Assembly (NCBI GenBank): GCA_020161695.1
Contig: JAIUOO010000001.1
Coordinates: 372,001-436,000 of the forward strand
Direction: 5' to 3'
Length of the DNA: 64,000 nt
From: Pseudomonadota bacterium
GTDB taxonomy: Bacteria > Pseudomonadota > Alphaproteobacteria > Rhizobiales > Phreatobacteraceae
In this document: one piece after another, positions 32,589 to 42,508 of the stretch
Layout: every line of letters begins with the position of its first letter
How positions within the stretch are numbered: the first letter of the stretch is position 1
Position numbers and translations under genes: made by a program
The notes under the pieces: generated by a model
Databases searched by the model: none
What the model saw: the letters and a program-made list of their open reading frames with translations, nothing else
Told to the model about the DNA's origin: nothing

Positions 32589-34088
32589 TCAGGCCGCCGC
32601 GGGCGCCTGCTGCGGCCGCTTCCGCCACAGCCACACCGCCAGCGGCCAGACCAGCAGGCCGATGGTGATGGCGGCGAGGATGGCCGAGACCGGCCGCTGG
32701 AAGAACGGCAGGATCGAACCGTCCGACTTGATCAGCGACGTGATGAAGTGGGTCTCCACCATGTTGCCCATGACGATGCCCAGCACGAGCGCGGCGACCG
32801 GGAAGCCGTTCTTCTCCATCATGTAGCCGATGACCCCGAAGGCGGCGACGGTGACGACCAGGAACAGGTTGTTGCCGGTGGCGAAGGATCCCACCGCGCA
32901 GAGCAGCACGATGACCGGCATGATCGCGTAGCGCTTGGCGCGCAGGATGTGCGTCGCGAGGCGGATCATGATGATGCCGAGCGGGATCATGATGATATTG
33001 CCCAGCATGAAGATGATGTAGAGCGCGTACATGCTCGACGCCTTCTCGGTGAAGAGCGTCGGGCCGGGATTGAGGCCCTTCATGTAGAGCACGCCGATGG
33101 CGATGGCGGTGATCGTGTCGCCGGGAATGCCGAACAGCAGCGAGGGCACCCAGCCCGAGGCGAGCGAGGCATTGTTCGACGCGCCGGCCTCGATGAGGCC
33201 TTCCGGGTGCCCCGTGCCGAATTTCTCCGGCGTCTTCGAGAAGCGCTTGGCCATGGCGTAGGACACCCATGCCGCCATGTCCGCGCCCGCACCGGGCAGC
33301 ACGCCGATGATGATGCCGACGATGTTCCCGCGCGTCTGCTGCTTGGGATATTCCTTGGTCAGCTTCCACTGGCCCGCGAGGATCGAGCCGAACTTCCGCC
33401 GCGCGAGCTGCGGCGGTTCGGGCACCGACATGGCGCGCATGACCTCCGCGACGGCGAAGCAGCCGACGAGGGCGGGGATCACCTCGATGCCGCCGAGCAG
33501 GTCGGTGAAGCCGAAGGTGAAGCGCGGCGTGCCGGCCGGGTTCTCGATGCCGACGCAGGCGATGAGCAGGCCGAGCAGCATGGCGGCCAGCGCCTTGATC
33601 GGCGAGGAGCGGGCAACCACCGTCGCGCACATCAGGCCGAGGAAGGCCAGCCAGAAATATTCGTAGGTCGAGAAGGACAGCGCGAATTCGGCGAGCAGCG
33701 GCGCCATGATGATCAGCGACAGCGTGCCGAAGACGCCGCCGAGCGCCGAGAACCACAGGCAGATGCCGAGCGCCAGTTCCGGCTGGCCCTTGCGCGTCAT
33801 CGCATAGGCTTCGTCCGTATAGGCGGCGGAAGCGGGCGTGCCGGGGATGCGCAGGAGGCAGCCGGGAATGTCGCCGGAGAAGATCGCCATGGCCGAGGCG
33901 GTGATGATCGTGGCGATCGCCGCGATGGGCGACAGGTAGAAGGTGACCGGCACGAGCACGGCCGTCGCCATGGTGGCGGACAGGCCCGGCAGGGAGCCGA
34001 CGCAGAGCCCGTAGATGGCGGACAGGAGGATGGCGAGCAGCACGTCCGGCGCCAGCACCATCTGCCAGGCTTCGATGAAGGTCGACAT
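32589..34088 (-). CDS. tctA: Tripartite tricarboxylate transporter large permease TctA
   Basis: 499 residues, about twelve membrane helices. The family signature near the N-terminus (GLCVGSLPGLSATMATAVLV) and the second copy VGIIIGVLPGAGADMAAWVS are both present, as is GIPGDTITAIAIGVL. It forms the channel with TctB and works with the periplasmic TctC by sodium or proton symport. The ATG at 34088 follows the tctB stop by four bases. Substrate is a carboxylate but cannot be named. Confidence 0.95.
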   Translation of the reverse strand: MSTFIEAWQMVLAPDVLLAILLSAIYGLCVGSLPGLSATMATAVLVPVTFYLSPIAAIATIITASAMAIFSGDIPGCLLRIPGTPASAAYTDEAYAMTRKGQPELALGICLWFSALGGVFGTLSLIIMAPLLAEFALSFSTYEYFWLAFLGLMCATVVARSSPIKALAAMLLGLLIACVGIENPAGTPRFTFGFTDLLGGIEVIPALVGCFAVAEVMRAMSVPEPPQLARRKFGSILAGQWKLTKEYPKQQTRGNIVGIIIGVLPGAGADMAAWVSYAMAKRFSKTPEKFGTGHPEGLIEAGASNNASLASGWVPSLLFGIPGDTITAIAIGVLYMKGLNPGPTLFTEKASSMYALYIIFMLGNIIMIPLGIIMIRLATHILRAKRYAIMPVIVLLCAVGSFATGNNLFLVVTVAAFGVIGYMMEKNGFPVAALVLGIVMGNMVETHFITSLIKSDGSILPFFQRPVSAILAAITIGLLVWPLAVWLWRKRPQQAPAAA

Positions 34089-34092
34089 CGGC

Positions 34093-34593
34093 TCACCAGG
34101 GCATGGGCAGAAGGCCAGCCGGCAGCGGAACCCGCAGCAGCTTGGCGAAGATGAGATGCACGGCCGGCGGTGCGAAGATCGCAAGCCCGATGGCCGCGCG
34201 CACCGTCCCGCCGAGGGCGAAACAGGTCACCGCGACCATGATGGCGGCGGTCGGGATGAAGCCGAGGCTGTCTACCGTCAGCGCGTAGAACAGCAGCAGG
34301 ATCGGCGGCACCGCCGTCTTGAGCGCGCCATAGGGAACCGGCGGCGGCGCGGTCTCGGCCGGCGCATGGCTGCCGTCCTCGGCCGCCACCACCTCCTCCG
34401 GCTGCTCGAAGGACGAGCCGATGCCGCAGGCGATGGCGATGCCGCAGGCCACCAGCCCGAGGCCGATCAGCACGGGAAAGACGTTCGGCCCGACCTGCTG
34501 GCCGGGAACGGGGGGCAGGAGCGAGCCGCCATAGGCGGCGGCCGCCCCGAGGACGGCGATGGCGCCGCCCATGATGGGGTTGGGGATATTCAT
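34093..34593 (-). CDS. tctB: Tripartite tricarboxylate transporter small permease TctB
   Basis: 166 residues with four membrane helices: MNIPNPIMGGAIAVLGAAAA, the second near LIGLGLVACGIAIACGIG, and a C-terminal pair around LLLFYALTVDSLGFIPTAAI. This is the TctB family layout and length. A charged loop (residues about 70-95) separates the halves. It lies between tctC and tctA, same strand, four bases before tctA. Confidence 0.9.
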   Translation of the reverse strand: MNIPNPIMGGAIAVLGAAAAYGGSLLPPVPGQQVGPNVFPVLIGLGLVACGIAIACGIGSSFEQPEEVVAAEDGSHAPAETAPPPVPYGALKTAVPPILLLFYALTVDSLGFIPTAAIMVAVTCFALGGTVRAAIGLAIFAPPAVHLIFAKLLRVPLPAGLLPMPW

Positions 34594-34652
34594 GATGCCT
34601 CGCGCGGGAGGGGCCCGCACCTGCCGGCGCGGGCTACCGGATCAGGTCGGCG

Positions 34653-35642
34653 TCAGGCCGATTTGGCGAGGCCTGCGGCCTTCATGGCGACGCCCATGGC
34701 GGCGTTGCCGTCGGCCATGAACTTGGCGAAGCCGCCGGCATCCGCCCATTTGACGCCGAAGCCGCGCGCCGACATGAAGTCGCGGAACTCCTTCGACTCG
34801 TTGATCTTCCTGAGCGCGGCCGTGTAGCGCTCGGCGATCGGCGCCGGCAGGTTCTTCGGGGCGGCGATGCCGCGCCAGGCGCCGACCGAATAATCGATGC
34901 CCATGGCTTCCTTGAGGGTCGGCACGTTCGGGAATTGCGGATTGCGCTCGCCCGCCATGATCGCCAGCGACTTGGCGCGGCCGGCATCCAGCATGGCCTT
35001 GGCCTCAGGCACCGAGCAGGTGACGATGTCGATGCCGCCGGCGGCGAGGTCCTGCATGGCCGGCGCCGCGCCGTTGGACGGCACCCACGGCACCGCATTG
35101 GCCGGCAGGCCCATGGCGCCGAGCCAGCCGACGAGGGCGAGATGCCAGATGCCGCCCTGCCCCGTGCCGGAAGCCTTCAGCTTGCCGGGATTGGCCTTGA
35201 TCGCCGCGGCCAGCGCCTTCAGGTCGGCATAGGGGCTGGTGTTGATCACCTGCACGCCGGGCGGATCTTCGTTCATCAGCGCGAGGGGCGTGTAGCTGTC
35301 CGGATTGAGCTGGGTCAGCCCCTGCCAGTGCATCATGGTGATTTCGACGGTGATCATGCCGATCGTGTAGCCGTCGGGAGCGCCGCCCGAGATGGCCTGA
35401 TGGCCGACGACGCCCGAGCCGCCGGTACGGTTCACGACGTTGACCGGCTGGCCGAATTCCTTCTCCAGCAACATGCCGACGATGCGCGCCGTCGCGTCGG
35501 TGCCGCCGCCCGCGCCCCACGGCACGATGAGCTGGATCGGCCGCGCCGGGAATGCCTGCGCGATGGCCGGAGCGGACAGTTGCGAAGCAAGGCCCGCGCC
35601 CGCAGCGCCTGCCATGAGATGACGACGGGTGAGTTCGGTCAC
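34653..35642 (-). CDS. tctC: Tripartite tricarboxylate transporter substrate-binding protein TctC
   Basis: 329 residues of the Bug family. The N-terminus has a Tat-like RR motif (MTELTRRHLMAGAAGAGLAS) and a signal peptide. The mature protein begins FPARPIQLIVPWGAGGGTDA, the ligand-binding loop, followed by GGSGVVGHQAISGGAPDGYT. Start is a GTG at 35642 with GGGAGGATC upstream. It is first in the tctC-tctB-tctA operon, whose upstream region carries two palindromes. It captures a carboxylate in the periplasm. Confidence 0.95.
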   Translation of the reverse strand: MTELTRRHLMAGAAGAGLASQLSAPAIAQAFPARPIQLIVPWGAGGGTDATARIVGMLLEKEFGQPVNVVNRTGGSGVVGHQAISGGAPDGYTIGMITVEITMMHWQGLTQLNPDSYTPLALMNEDPPGVQVINTSPYADLKALAAAIKANPGKLKASGTGQGGIWHLALVGWLGAMGLPANAVPWVPSNGAAPAMQDLAAGGIDIVTCSVPEAKAMLDAGRAKSLAIMAGERNPQFPNVPTLKEAMGIDYSVGAWRGIAAPKNLPAPIAERYTAALRKINESKEFRDFMSARGFGVKWADAGGFAKFMADGNAAMGVAMKAAGLAKSA

Positions 35643-35687
35643 GATGATCCTCCCAGAGATCGAGCAGGCCGGTTGATCCGGTCCTTG

Positions 35688-35751
35688 TCTGTGATCACAG
35701 AAGGCTGCACTGGAATTCGCGATGTTTCAACCGTTTCGATTGCGCGAATTG
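35688..35751. promoter_or_regulatory. Two palindromic operator candidates upstream of tctCBA
   Basis: TCTGTGATCACAGA (35688-35701) is a perfect 14-base palindrome. From 35713 to 35751 AATTCGCGAT and ATTGCGCGAATT form an inverted repeat around two GTTTC copies (GTTTCAACCGTTTC). They sit 46-110 bases before the tctC start. No regulator gene is adjacent. Confidence 0.5.
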
Positions 35752-35885
35752 TGGGCGGCTGGTGAGGCGTCCCACGCATGCCATCCGCGCCTCCGCTGGG
35801 CTTGCAGGAAGGCCGGCATTGCGGATCGCATTTGCCCCGGCGCCCGTAACGCGTTACGATCCAGGCCGCTTGTTCGGAGCGCCCC

Positions 35886-36104
35886 ATGACCAACCCGGCC
35901 CAGCGGATGAAGGCAATGCGGGACCGCAGGCGCCTGCAGGGCCTGCGCGAAGTGCGCCTGTCGCTGCCTGACGCCCGTATTCGCGCCGTGCGCCAGCGCA
36001 TTGCTGCTCAGGTGGCCCGGCTCGACGCAGCCGACGAGCAGTCGGCCCTGACGTGGATCGAAGCAGTCGGCGAGTTCGACGGCGACGACCATGAGGCGCG
36101 GTGA
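35886..36104 (+). CDS. MazE-like antitoxin (DUF3018 type)
   Basis: 72 residues: MTNPAQRMKAMRDRRRLQGL followed by REVRLSLPDARIRAVRQRIA and an acidic C-terminus (WIEAVGEFDGDDHE). The basic N-terminal half should bind DNA and the acidic tail should bind the toxin. It overlaps the toxin gene by 14 bases, the standard toxin-antitoxin arrangement. Family assignment rests on these patterns and the partner. Confidence 0.85.
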   Translation: MTNPAQRMKAMRDRRRLQGLREVRLSLPDARIRAVRQRIAAQVARLDAADEQSALTWIEAVGEFDGDDHEAR

Positions 36105-36420
36105 CGTCGTTCTGGTCGCGGCTGCCGGGGACTACGGCAAGCCACGCCCTGCGGTCGTCGTGCAGACCGACGCCTTTCCGCCCGCGCATGGCTCGGTCGT
36201 GATCTGCCAGATGACGTCGCTCGTCGTGGATGCCCCGGACTTCCGCATCACGATCGAGGCGAGCGCAGCCAACGGGCTGCGCGCCCGGTCGCAGGTGATG
36301 ACGGACAAACCGGTCACGGTACGCAGCGACAGGATCGGCGAGACGATCGGACGGCTTGCCCCCGACGAGATGGCGCGCGTCAGCGTGGCTCTCGCCTTCG
36401 TTCTCGGCCTCGCCGACTGA
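36091..36420 (+). CDS. mazF: MazF/PemK-type toxin (ribonuclease)
   Basis: 109 residues: MRRGDVVLVAAAGDYGKPRP then AVVVQTDAFPPAHGSVVICQ, the PemK/MazF fold with the conserved Arg/Pro of KPRPAVVVQ, and the later SQVMTDKPVTVRSDRIGETI segment. It cleaves RNA at short sequences when free of antitoxin. Together with the overlapping upstream antitoxin gene it makes a complete type II module, apparently intact. It ends six bases from the convergent scpA gene. Confidence 0.9.
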   Translation: MRRGDVVLVAAAGDYGKPRPAVVVQTDAFPPAHGSVVICQMTSLVVDAPDFRITIEASAANGLRARSQVMTDKPVTVRSDRIGETIGRLAPDEMARVSVALAFVLGLAD

Positions 36421-36426
36421 CGAGAC

Positions 36427-38574
36427 CTATTCCGCCGCCTGCACGTAGCCGAGCTTGGCGTTGAGCTTGTCCATCAGGTCGATGGCGGCATCTGCGATCG
36501 GCGTGCCCGGCGGGAAGATCGACGAGGCCCCCGCCGCGTAGAGGGCGTCGAAATCCTGCGGCGGGATGACGCCGCCGACCACGATCATGATGTCCTCGCG
36601 GCCCTGCTTCGCCAGTTCCGCCTTCAGTTCCGGCACCAGCGTCAGGTGGCCGGCGGCGAGCGAGGAGACGCCGACGCAGTGGACGTCGTTCTCGATGGCC
36701 TGCTTGGCGGCCTCGGCGGGCGTCGCGAACAGCGGACCGATATCGACGTCGAAGCCGAGATCGGCAAAGGCCGAGGCGATGACCTTCTGGCCGCGGTCAT
36801 GGCCGTCCTGGCCGACCTTGGCGACGAGGATGCGCGGGCGGCGGCCCTCGTTCTCGGCGAAGGCCTCCACCATGTGCTGGACCTTCGAGACATTCTCGTT
36901 CATGGCGCCGACCTCGCGCTTGTAGACGCCGGAAATGGCCTTGATCTCGGCCTTGTGGCGGCCGAACACCTTCTCCATCGCGTCCGACATCTCGCCGACG
37001 GTCGCCTTGGCGCGGGCGGCGGCGATGGCGAGCGCCAGCAGGTTGCCATTGCCCTGCGCGCCGGCCGTCAGGGCGTCCAGCGCGGCCTGCACCTCGGCCG
37101 GGTTGCGCTCGGCGCGCAGTCGCTTGAGCTTCTCGATCTGGCTGGCGCGCACGGCGGAATTGTCGACCTTCAGCACGTCGATCGGCTTCTCGCCGTCGGG
37201 GCGGAACTTGTTGACGCCGATCACCGACTGGACGCGGGAATCGATGCGCGCCTGCGTCTTGGCGGCGGCCTCCTCGATGCGCAGCTTCGGGATGCCGGCA
37301 TCGATGGCCTTCGCCATGCCGCCGAGCGCCTCCACCTCCTGGATGTGCTCCCAGGCCTTGGCCGCGAGATCGGCGGTGAGCCGCTCGACATAGAGCGAGC
37401 CGCCCCAGGGGTCGATGATGCGGGTCGTGCCGCTCTCCTGCTGCAGGAACAGCTGGGTGTTGCGGGCGATGCGCGCGGAGAAGTCGGTCGGCAGGGCCAG
37501 CGCCTCGTCGAGGGCGTTGGTGTGCAGCGACTGGGTGTGGCCCTGCGTCGCCGCCATCGCCTCGATCTGCGTGCGCACGACATTGTTGAAAACGTCCTGC
37601 GCCGTCAGCGACCAGCCGGAGGTCTGCGAATGGGTGCGCAGCGGCAGCGACTTGTCGCTCTTCGGCTCGAAGGGCTTCAGCAGCTTCGCCCAGAGGAGGC
37701 GCGCCGCACGCAGCTTCGCCACCTCCATGAAGAAGTTCATGCCGATGGCCCAGAAGAACGACAGGCGCGGCGCGAACTGGTCCACCGTCATGCCCGCCGC
37801 GATGCCGGCGCGGACATATTCGACGCCGTCGGCGAGCGTATAGGCGAGTTCGAGATCCTGCGTCGCTCCCGCCTCCTGCATGTGATAGCCGGAGATCGAG
37901 ATCGAATTGTATTTCGGCATCTCCCTCGCCGTATGGGCGAAGATGTCAGAGATGATCCGCATCGAGGGCTTGGGCGGGTAGATGTAGGTGTTGCGGACCA
38001 TGAACTCCTTGAGGATGTCGTTCTGGATGGTCCCGGAAAGCTTGGCCTGCGGCACGCCCTGCTCTTCCGCCGCCGCGATGTAGAGCGCGAGGATCGGCAG
38101 CACCGCGCCGTTCATGGTCATGGACACGCTCATCTGGTCCAGCGGAATGCCGGAGAACAGCGTGCGCATGTCGTAGATGGAATCGATCGCGACGCCGGCC
38201 ATGCCGACATCGCCGGCGACGCGCGGATGGTCGCTGTCATAGCCGCGATGGGTCGCGAGATCGAAGGCCACCGACAGGCCCTTCTGGCCGGCGGCGAGAT
38301 TGCGCCGGTAGAAGGCGTTGGAATCCTCGGCCGTCGAGAACCCGGCATATTGCCGGATCGTCCAGGGCTGGTTCACGTACATGGTGGGGTACGGACCGCG
38401 CAGGAACGGCTTGATGCCCGGATAGGTGTCAAGGAAGTCGATGCCCGCGAGATCGCTCTCGGCATGAACCGGCCGGACGGCGATTTCCTCGGGCGTCATC
38501 CAGGTGTCGCCACCGGACGCGGCCGCAGCGGCATCGGCGAAGGCAACAGTCGTGAAGTCGGGGATGCGGGTCAT
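36427..38574 (-). CDS. scpA: Methylmalonyl-CoA mutase, catalytic (large) subunit
   Basis: 715 residues. Isomerises methylmalonyl-CoA and succinyl-CoA with adenosylcobalamin. The N-terminal barrel contains [20 protein letters not shown], and the C-terminal B12 domain has the DGHDRG motif with the cobalt-coordinating His592, then [10 protein letters not shown] and VGGVIP. ATG at 38574 preceded by GAGGAG; a longer start at 38592 would overlap mutA. It follows mutA by ten bases in one operon. MeaB lies about 5 kb away on the same strand. Confidence 0.96.
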   Translation of the reverse strand: MTRIPDFTTVAFADAAAAASGGDTWMTPEEIAVRPVHAESDLAGIDFLDTYPGIKPFLRGPYPTMYVNQPWTIRQYAGFSTAEDSNAFYRRNLAAGQKGLSVAFDLATHRGYDSDHPRVAGDVGMAGVAIDSIYDMRTLFSGIPLDQMSVSMTMNGAVLPILALYIAAAEEQGVPQAKLSGTIQNDILKEFMVRNTYIYPPKPSMRIISDIFAHTAREMPKYNSISISGYHMQEAGATQDLELAYTLADGVEYVRAGIAAGMTVDQFAPRLSFFWAIGMNFFMEVAKLRAARLLWAKLLKPFEPKSDKSLPLRTHSQTSGWSLTAQDVFNNVVRTQIEAMAATQGHTQSLHTNALDEALALPTDFSARIARNTQLFLQQESGTTRIIDPWGGSLYVERLTADLAAKAWEHIQEVEALGGMAKAIDAGIPKLRIEEAAAKTQARIDSRVQSVIGVNKFRPDGEKPIDVLKVDNSAVRASQIEKLKRLRAERNPAEVQAALDALTAGAQGNGNLLALAIAAARAKATVGEMSDAMEKVFGRHKAEIKAISGVYKREVGAMNENVSKVQHMVEAFAENEGRRPRILVAKVGQDGHDRGQKVIASAFADLGFDVDIGPLFATPAEAAKQAIENDVHCVGVSSLAAGHLTLVPELKAELAKQGREDIMIVVGGVIPPQDFDALYAAGASSIFPPGTPIADAAIDLMDKLNAKLGYVQAAE

Positions 38575-38584
38575 CGCTGTCTCC

Positions 38585-40570
38585 TCACGCATCCAGAGCC
38601 GCGCGGGCGGCCTTCAGGAATTCTACCACATCGCCGCCGGCATGGACGAAACCGCCCACTCCGGCTGCCTTCAGCGCCTCTTCGAGGTCGCCGGGGCGGC
38701 CGGCAAGCCAGAGCTGCTTCGCGCCGGCCGATGTCAGCGCCTCCGCCACATCAACGGCCTCGGCCGCATAGAGTTCGTCGGACGAGCAGAGGCAGGCGAT
38801 TGCGGCCCCGCTCGCCCTGAACGCCGCGACAAGACTGGCAGCATCCGCGAAGGGCTCGGGGATCGGCGCATCGAAGCCGCCGGCCTCGAACAGGTTGCGC
38901 GCGAAGGTCGCCCGCGCGGTGAAGGCCGCGACAGGCCCGATGACGGCGAGGAACACTTTCGGACGCGAGCCGGTCTTCGCGGCGACCGCGTCGAGGTCCG
39001 CGCGCAGGGCCTCGAAGGGCTCGGCGAGACGCACCGGCGGCAGCGGATGGACGAAGATCGTGTCGCTCTTCAGGCGCGACAGGCTGGAGCGGATCGCACC
39101 TGCCGCGAAGGCCTTCACCTGCGCGTCGAAACGCCCGCCCTTGCCCGCCGGCGGCAGATCGACCGGCGCGGCGCCGCGCTGCGTCTCGCGCTTTGGCGGA
39201 TGCAGCACCTCCGGCACCGTCTCATGGACGTTCGGGAACTCCGAGGCGCCGGTCAGCGGCTCGCGACGCTTCGCGATGGCAACCGCACGCTCGGCGCGCA
39301 CCTTCGCGACGGCGGCCTGGACCAGACCCGCCGAGAGCGCCGCGACGATGCCGCCGGCCTTCTCCCAGTCCTGGAACAGGCCCCATGCCCGCTGGCAGAG
39401 TTCGTCGGTCAGCGTCTCGATGCCGCCCGCGCCGGCCGCCGGGTCGGCGACGCGGTGGAGGTTCGATTCCTCGATCAGGACAAGCTGGGTATTGCGCGCG
39501 ACACGCCGGGCGAAGGCGTCCGGCAGGCCGATGGCCGCCGTCCAAGGCTCGACCACGACATGATCGGCCCCGCCGACGCCGGCCGCGAAGACGGCCGTGG
39601 TGGTGCGCAGCCAGTTCACGGCGGGATCGACCTTGGTCGTCATGCGCCATGCCGTCTCGGCGTGCAGGTCGAGATGGGCGGGTTCGAGGCCGCAGGCCTG
39701 TTCGAGCCGCGCCCAGAGCCGCCTGACAGCGCGCATCTTGGCCGTGCCGAGGAACTGGTCGGCATCGACCGCCAGAACCACGGAGAGCGCCCGCCGCGCC
39801 TCGTCCAGCGGCAGGCCGGCGGCTTCCAGCATCCGCCAGTACTGGACCGCGACGCCCAGCACATAGGCGAGTTCCTGCGCCTCGGACCCGCCGGCATCGT
39901 GGATCACGCGGCCATCGGCGGCGAGCTGCGTGCCGCCGATGCCGCGCTGGCGCAGCCCGAGCACCGCGTCGGCAGCCTTCGCCGCCGCGCCGTCCCAGCT
40001 TTCCAGCGTGCCACGGCGGGCGAAGGCGCCGATGGGGTCGATGCCGAAGGCCACGGTCAGCGCCTTCGGGTCGAGCCCGTCGCGCTCCACCTTCGCGGCC
40101 ATCATCGCGGCGACATGGCCGGCCGAGGTGCCCGCATCGATGCGGACGGGAATGAGATCGAGCATCACGCCGGCGAGCAGCGCGTCGAGGTCGGCGAGGC
40201 CGTCGATGACCAGCGCATCGCCGCGCCGGTCGCCGATGGCGCCGCGCGTCACCACGGCGAGGCCGGAGGCGCCGCCATCAAGGTCTTCCAGCGCCTGCGT
40301 ATTGGCTGCCGCCGGGTCGGGATGGTCGGCCCGCTGGCTGACGGTCCACGGCGCGCCCGGCGCCCGGCCGGCGAGCGGGGCTGCGCCCGCCTTGCGCGGA
40401 TAGAGCGGCTGGATGGCGATGCCGTCGGCGGTCCGGTTCACCAGCACCTTGTCGAAAGGCTTGCCCTTCAGCACGGCATCGACGGCCGTGCGCCACTGCG
40501 CCTCGGTCGCGGGCGGAAACTCGGAAGCCAGAGGCAGGGCCTCGACGGTGGTGGTCATGGATGTCGTCAT
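38585..40570 (-). CDS. mutA: Methylmalonyl-CoA mutase small subunit
   Basis: 661 residues, related to the large subunit but without the DxHxxG motif: the C-terminal domain reads [20 protein letters not shown] where B12 would bind, so this subunit is structural, as known for MutA. The barrel region keeps [20 protein letters not shown]. It pairs with ScpA to form the heterodimer. Start is the first ATG at 40570; a second in-frame ATG at 40558 is also possible, and neither has a strong ribosome site. Confidence 0.94.
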   Translation of the reverse strand: MTTSMTTTVEALPLASEFPPATEAQWRTAVDAVLKGKPFDKVLVNRTADGIAIQPLYPRKAGAAPLAGRAPGAPWTVSQRADHPDPAAANTQALEDLDGGASGLAVVTRGAIGDRRGDALVIDGLADLDALLAGVMLDLIPVRIDAGTSAGHVAAMMAAKVERDGLDPKALTVAFGIDPIGAFARRGTLESWDGAAAKAADAVLGLRQRGIGGTQLAADGRVIHDAGGSEAQELAYVLGVAVQYWRMLEAAGLPLDEARRALSVVLAVDADQFLGTAKMRAVRRLWARLEQACGLEPAHLDLHAETAWRMTTKVDPAVNWLRTTTAVFAAGVGGADHVVVEPWTAAIGLPDAFARRVARNTQLVLIEESNLHRVADPAAGAGGIETLTDELCQRAWGLFQDWEKAGGIVAALSAGLVQAAVAKVRAERAVAIAKRREPLTGASEFPNVHETVPEVLHPPKRETQRGAAPVDLPPAGKGGRFDAQVKAFAAGAIRSSLSRLKSDTIFVHPLPPVRLAEPFEALRADLDAVAAKTGSRPKVFLAVIGPVAAFTARATFARNLFEAGGFDAPIPEPFADAASLVAAFRASGAAIACLCSSDELYAAEAVDVAEALTSAGAKQLWLAGRPGDLEEALKAAGVGGFVHAGGDVVEFLKAARAALDA

Positions 40571-40670
40571 GCAGCTTCGATGCCACGGGAGCGCGGCGAT
40601 CGAAAGGCGTCCTTTGGGCGGATCGGCCCACAGGCCCGTTTCGAGGCCGCTTGAAATGGCGCTCCTCCGC

Positions 40671-40760
40671 CGTCATGGCCGGGCTTGTCCCGGCCATCCA
40701 CGCCTTGAACACGACGCCCAAAGGAAGTCGTGGATGTCCGGCACAAGGCCGGGCATGACG
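40671..40760. repeat. Palindromic intergenic repeat R1 (copy 5)
   Basis: 90 bases from CGTCATGGCCGGGCTTGTCC to CAAGGCCGGGCATGACG; inner CATCCACGCCTTGAACACGA and AAGGAAGTCGTGGAT. Located between mutA and folK. Confidence 0.87.
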
Positions 40761-40788
40761 CGACAAGGTCGAAAACTCTCGAGGCAGT

Positions 40789-41274
40789 TCAGTCGACCAG
40801 CCGTCTCACCCCGGCCGCATCGATATCCCCCACCCATTCCGCGATGGTGCGGCCCTCCAGCACCCAGTCCGGCGCGATTTCGGCCAGCGGCACCAGCACG
40901 AAGGCGCGCTCGGTCATGCGCGGATGCGGAATGTGCAGGTCCGGTTCGTCCAGCCGGATGTCGTCATAGGCGAGGATGTCGATATCGACCGGGCGCGGCC
41001 CCCAGCGCCGCCCCGTGGCACGGTCGCGGCCGAGGCCGGCCTCGACGCCGAGGGCGCGCTTCAGGAGGTCGCGGGGGGCAAGCTCCGTTTGCACCCTGAG
41101 CGCCAGATTGACGAAGGGCGGCTGGTCGGTGACGCCCCAGGGCGGCGTTTCATAGTCCGACGAACGCGCCAGAAGCCGCACCGCCTCGCCGTCGCAGAAG
41201 GCCGCAACGGCCTTCGCCAGCGTCGCGCGCACGTCGCCGACATTGCCGCCGAGGCCGATCAGCGCCTGCGGCAC
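40789..41274 (-). CDS. folK: 2-amino-4-hydroxy-6-hydroxymethyldihydropteridine pyrophosphokinase
   Basis: 161 residues. Transfers pyrophosphate from ATP to 6-hydroxymethyl-dihydropterin in folate synthesis. Signatures: ALIGLGGNVGDVRATL at the start, SSDYETPPWGVTDQPPFVNL, and the HPPK motif RRWGPRPVDIDILAYDD with IPHPRMTERAFVLVPLAEIA. Last of the folP-folB-folK operon, three bases after folB. Length and motifs are complete. Confidence 0.96.
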   Translation of the reverse strand: MPQALIGLGGNVGDVRATLAKAVAAFCDGEAVRLLARSSDYETPPWGVTDQPPFVNLALRVQTELAPRDLLKRALGVEAGLGRDRATGRRWGPRPVDIDILAYDDIRLDEPDLHIPHPRMTERAFVLVPLAEIAPDWVLEGRTIAEWVGDIDAAGVRRLVD

Positions 41275-41277
41275 CGC

Positions 41278-41646
41278 TCAGGCTCCGCGCCGGCGGGTCA
41301 GCACCACGCCGACATCGTCGAAGATCGCCGCGATGGGCGCATGCGGCTTGTGGACCGTCACGGTGACGGCCGAGATCAGCGGGAAGGCCGCCAGGATGGC
41401 TTCCGCTATCGCCCCGGCCGCCGCTTCCAGCAGGTTGAAGTTGCGCGCCTTGAAGGTCGAGACGGTGACGGCGGCGACATCGGCATAGGACACCGTATCG
41501 GCGAGATGATCGCTGGCGGCGGCGCGGCTGAGGTCCACCGCCATGTCGAGATCGATGACGAAGCGCTGGCCGACCTCGCTCTCGTGGGAAAGCAGGCCGT
41601 GATGGGCATGGACCAGCAGGCCCTTGAGGAAGATGCGGTCGGTCAA
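41278..41646 (-). CDS. folB: Dihydroneopterin aldolase
   Basis: 122 residues. Cleaves dihydroneopterin to the hydroxymethyl pterin used by FolK. The family pattern is MTDRIFLKGLLVHAHHGLLS then HESEVGQRFVIDLDMAVDLS, with the catalytic Glu near HESEVGQ and the Lys in the C-terminal TVTVHKPHAP. It overlaps folP by four bases (ATGA) and is followed by folK after three bases, so the three are coupled. Confidence 0.95.
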   Translation of the reverse strand: MTDRIFLKGLLVHAHHGLLSHESEVGQRFVIDLDMAVDLSRAAASDHLADTVSYADVAAVTVSTFKARNFNLLEAAAGAIAEAILAAFPLISAVTVTVHKPHAPIAAIFDDVGVVLTRRRGA

Positions 41647-42497
41647 GATGCGCCCCCCCGGGCCCTGATGGCTGCCCAGACCTTCATGGCCTGAACCGTT
41701 TCGGCGACGTCATGCGCCCGGATGATCGCGGCGCCGGCCTCGGCGGCGACGACATGCGCCGCCAGCGAGCCGCCGATGCGCTCGTCGGTCGTCGAGGGCG
41801 ACACCGTGTCGATGAAGCGCTTGCGCGACGCGCCGACCAGCACCGGCAGGCCGAGCGCCTTCAGCCGGTCGAGCTTGCCGAGCGTCTCGATGCTCTGTTC
41901 CGGCGTCTTGCCGAAGCCGATGCCGGGATCGACCGCGATCCGGTCGCGGGCAATGCCGGCCTGTTCCGCGATGGTCACGGACCGGCCAAGGAAGGCCAGC
42001 ACGTCCGCCATGATGTCGATGGAAGGGTCCGCCGCCTCGCGATTGTGCATGACGATGACCGGCACGCCATATTCGGCGGCCAGCGGCGCCATCGCGGCGT
42101 CCTTCTGAAGGCCCCAGACGTCGTTGAGGATCGCGGCGCCCTGGTCCAGCGCCCAGCGCGCGACGTCGGCCTTGATCGTGTCGATGGAGACTGGCAGGCC
42201 GAGCTTCACCACCTCCGGCAGGACCGGAGCGAGGCGCGCGATCTCGTCCTGCGCCGTCACCGGCTTCTGCCCGCCATAGGGCCGGGTCGATTCCGCGCCG
42301 ATGTCGAGAATGTCGGCGCCCTCGGCCGCCATCGCCTCGGCATGGCGGATCGCAGTCGCCGGATCGAAGAACCGCCCGCCGTCGGAGAAGGAATCGGGCG
42401 TGACGTTGAGGATGCCCATGACCGCCGGGCGGCCGGCCCTCAGGAAACGGCCGAGCGGCCCGCTTCGGGGCCGCTCGCGTGTCGCAGTCTGTGCCAT
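41643..42497 (-). CDS. folP: Dihydropteroate synthase
   Basis: 284 residues. Condenses the pterin pyrophosphate with p-aminobenzoate; the target of sulfonamides. Signature 1 is MGILNVTPDSFSDGGRFF, signature 2 is ADILDIGAESTRPYGG, followed by SIDTIKADVARWALDQGAAI, DPGIGFGKTPEQS and GASRKRFI. First gene of the folate operon. The 20-residue N-terminal extension is rich in Arg; ATG at 42497 is the likeliest start. Repeat R2 copy 2 lies just upstream. Confidence 0.96.
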   Translation of the reverse strand: MAQTATRERPRSGPLGRFLRAGRPAVMGILNVTPDSFSDGGRFFDPATAIRHAEAMAAEGADILDIGAESTRPYGGQKPVTAQDEIARLAPVLPEVVKLGLPVSIDTIKADVARWALDQGAAILNDVWGLQKDAAMAPLAAEYGVPVIVMHNREAADPSIDIMADVLAFLGRSVTIAEQAGIARDRIAVDPGIGFGKTPEQSIETLGKLDRLKALGLPVLVGASRKRFIDTVSPSTTDERIGGSLAAHVVAAEAGAAIIRAHDVAETVQAMKVWAAIRARGGAS

Positions 42498-42508
42498 GGC
42501 GCTGCCTT

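Noticed and set aside
38575..38592. scpA start at the upstream ATG ([11 protein letters not shown])
   Set aside because: It would overlap the mutA stop, and the GAGGAG site is placed for the downstream ATG at 38574.
36646..40654. Two forward open frames of over 700 codons opposite scpA and mutA
   Set aside because: Shadow frames of well-identified reverse-strand genes; no domain pattern or ribosome site.
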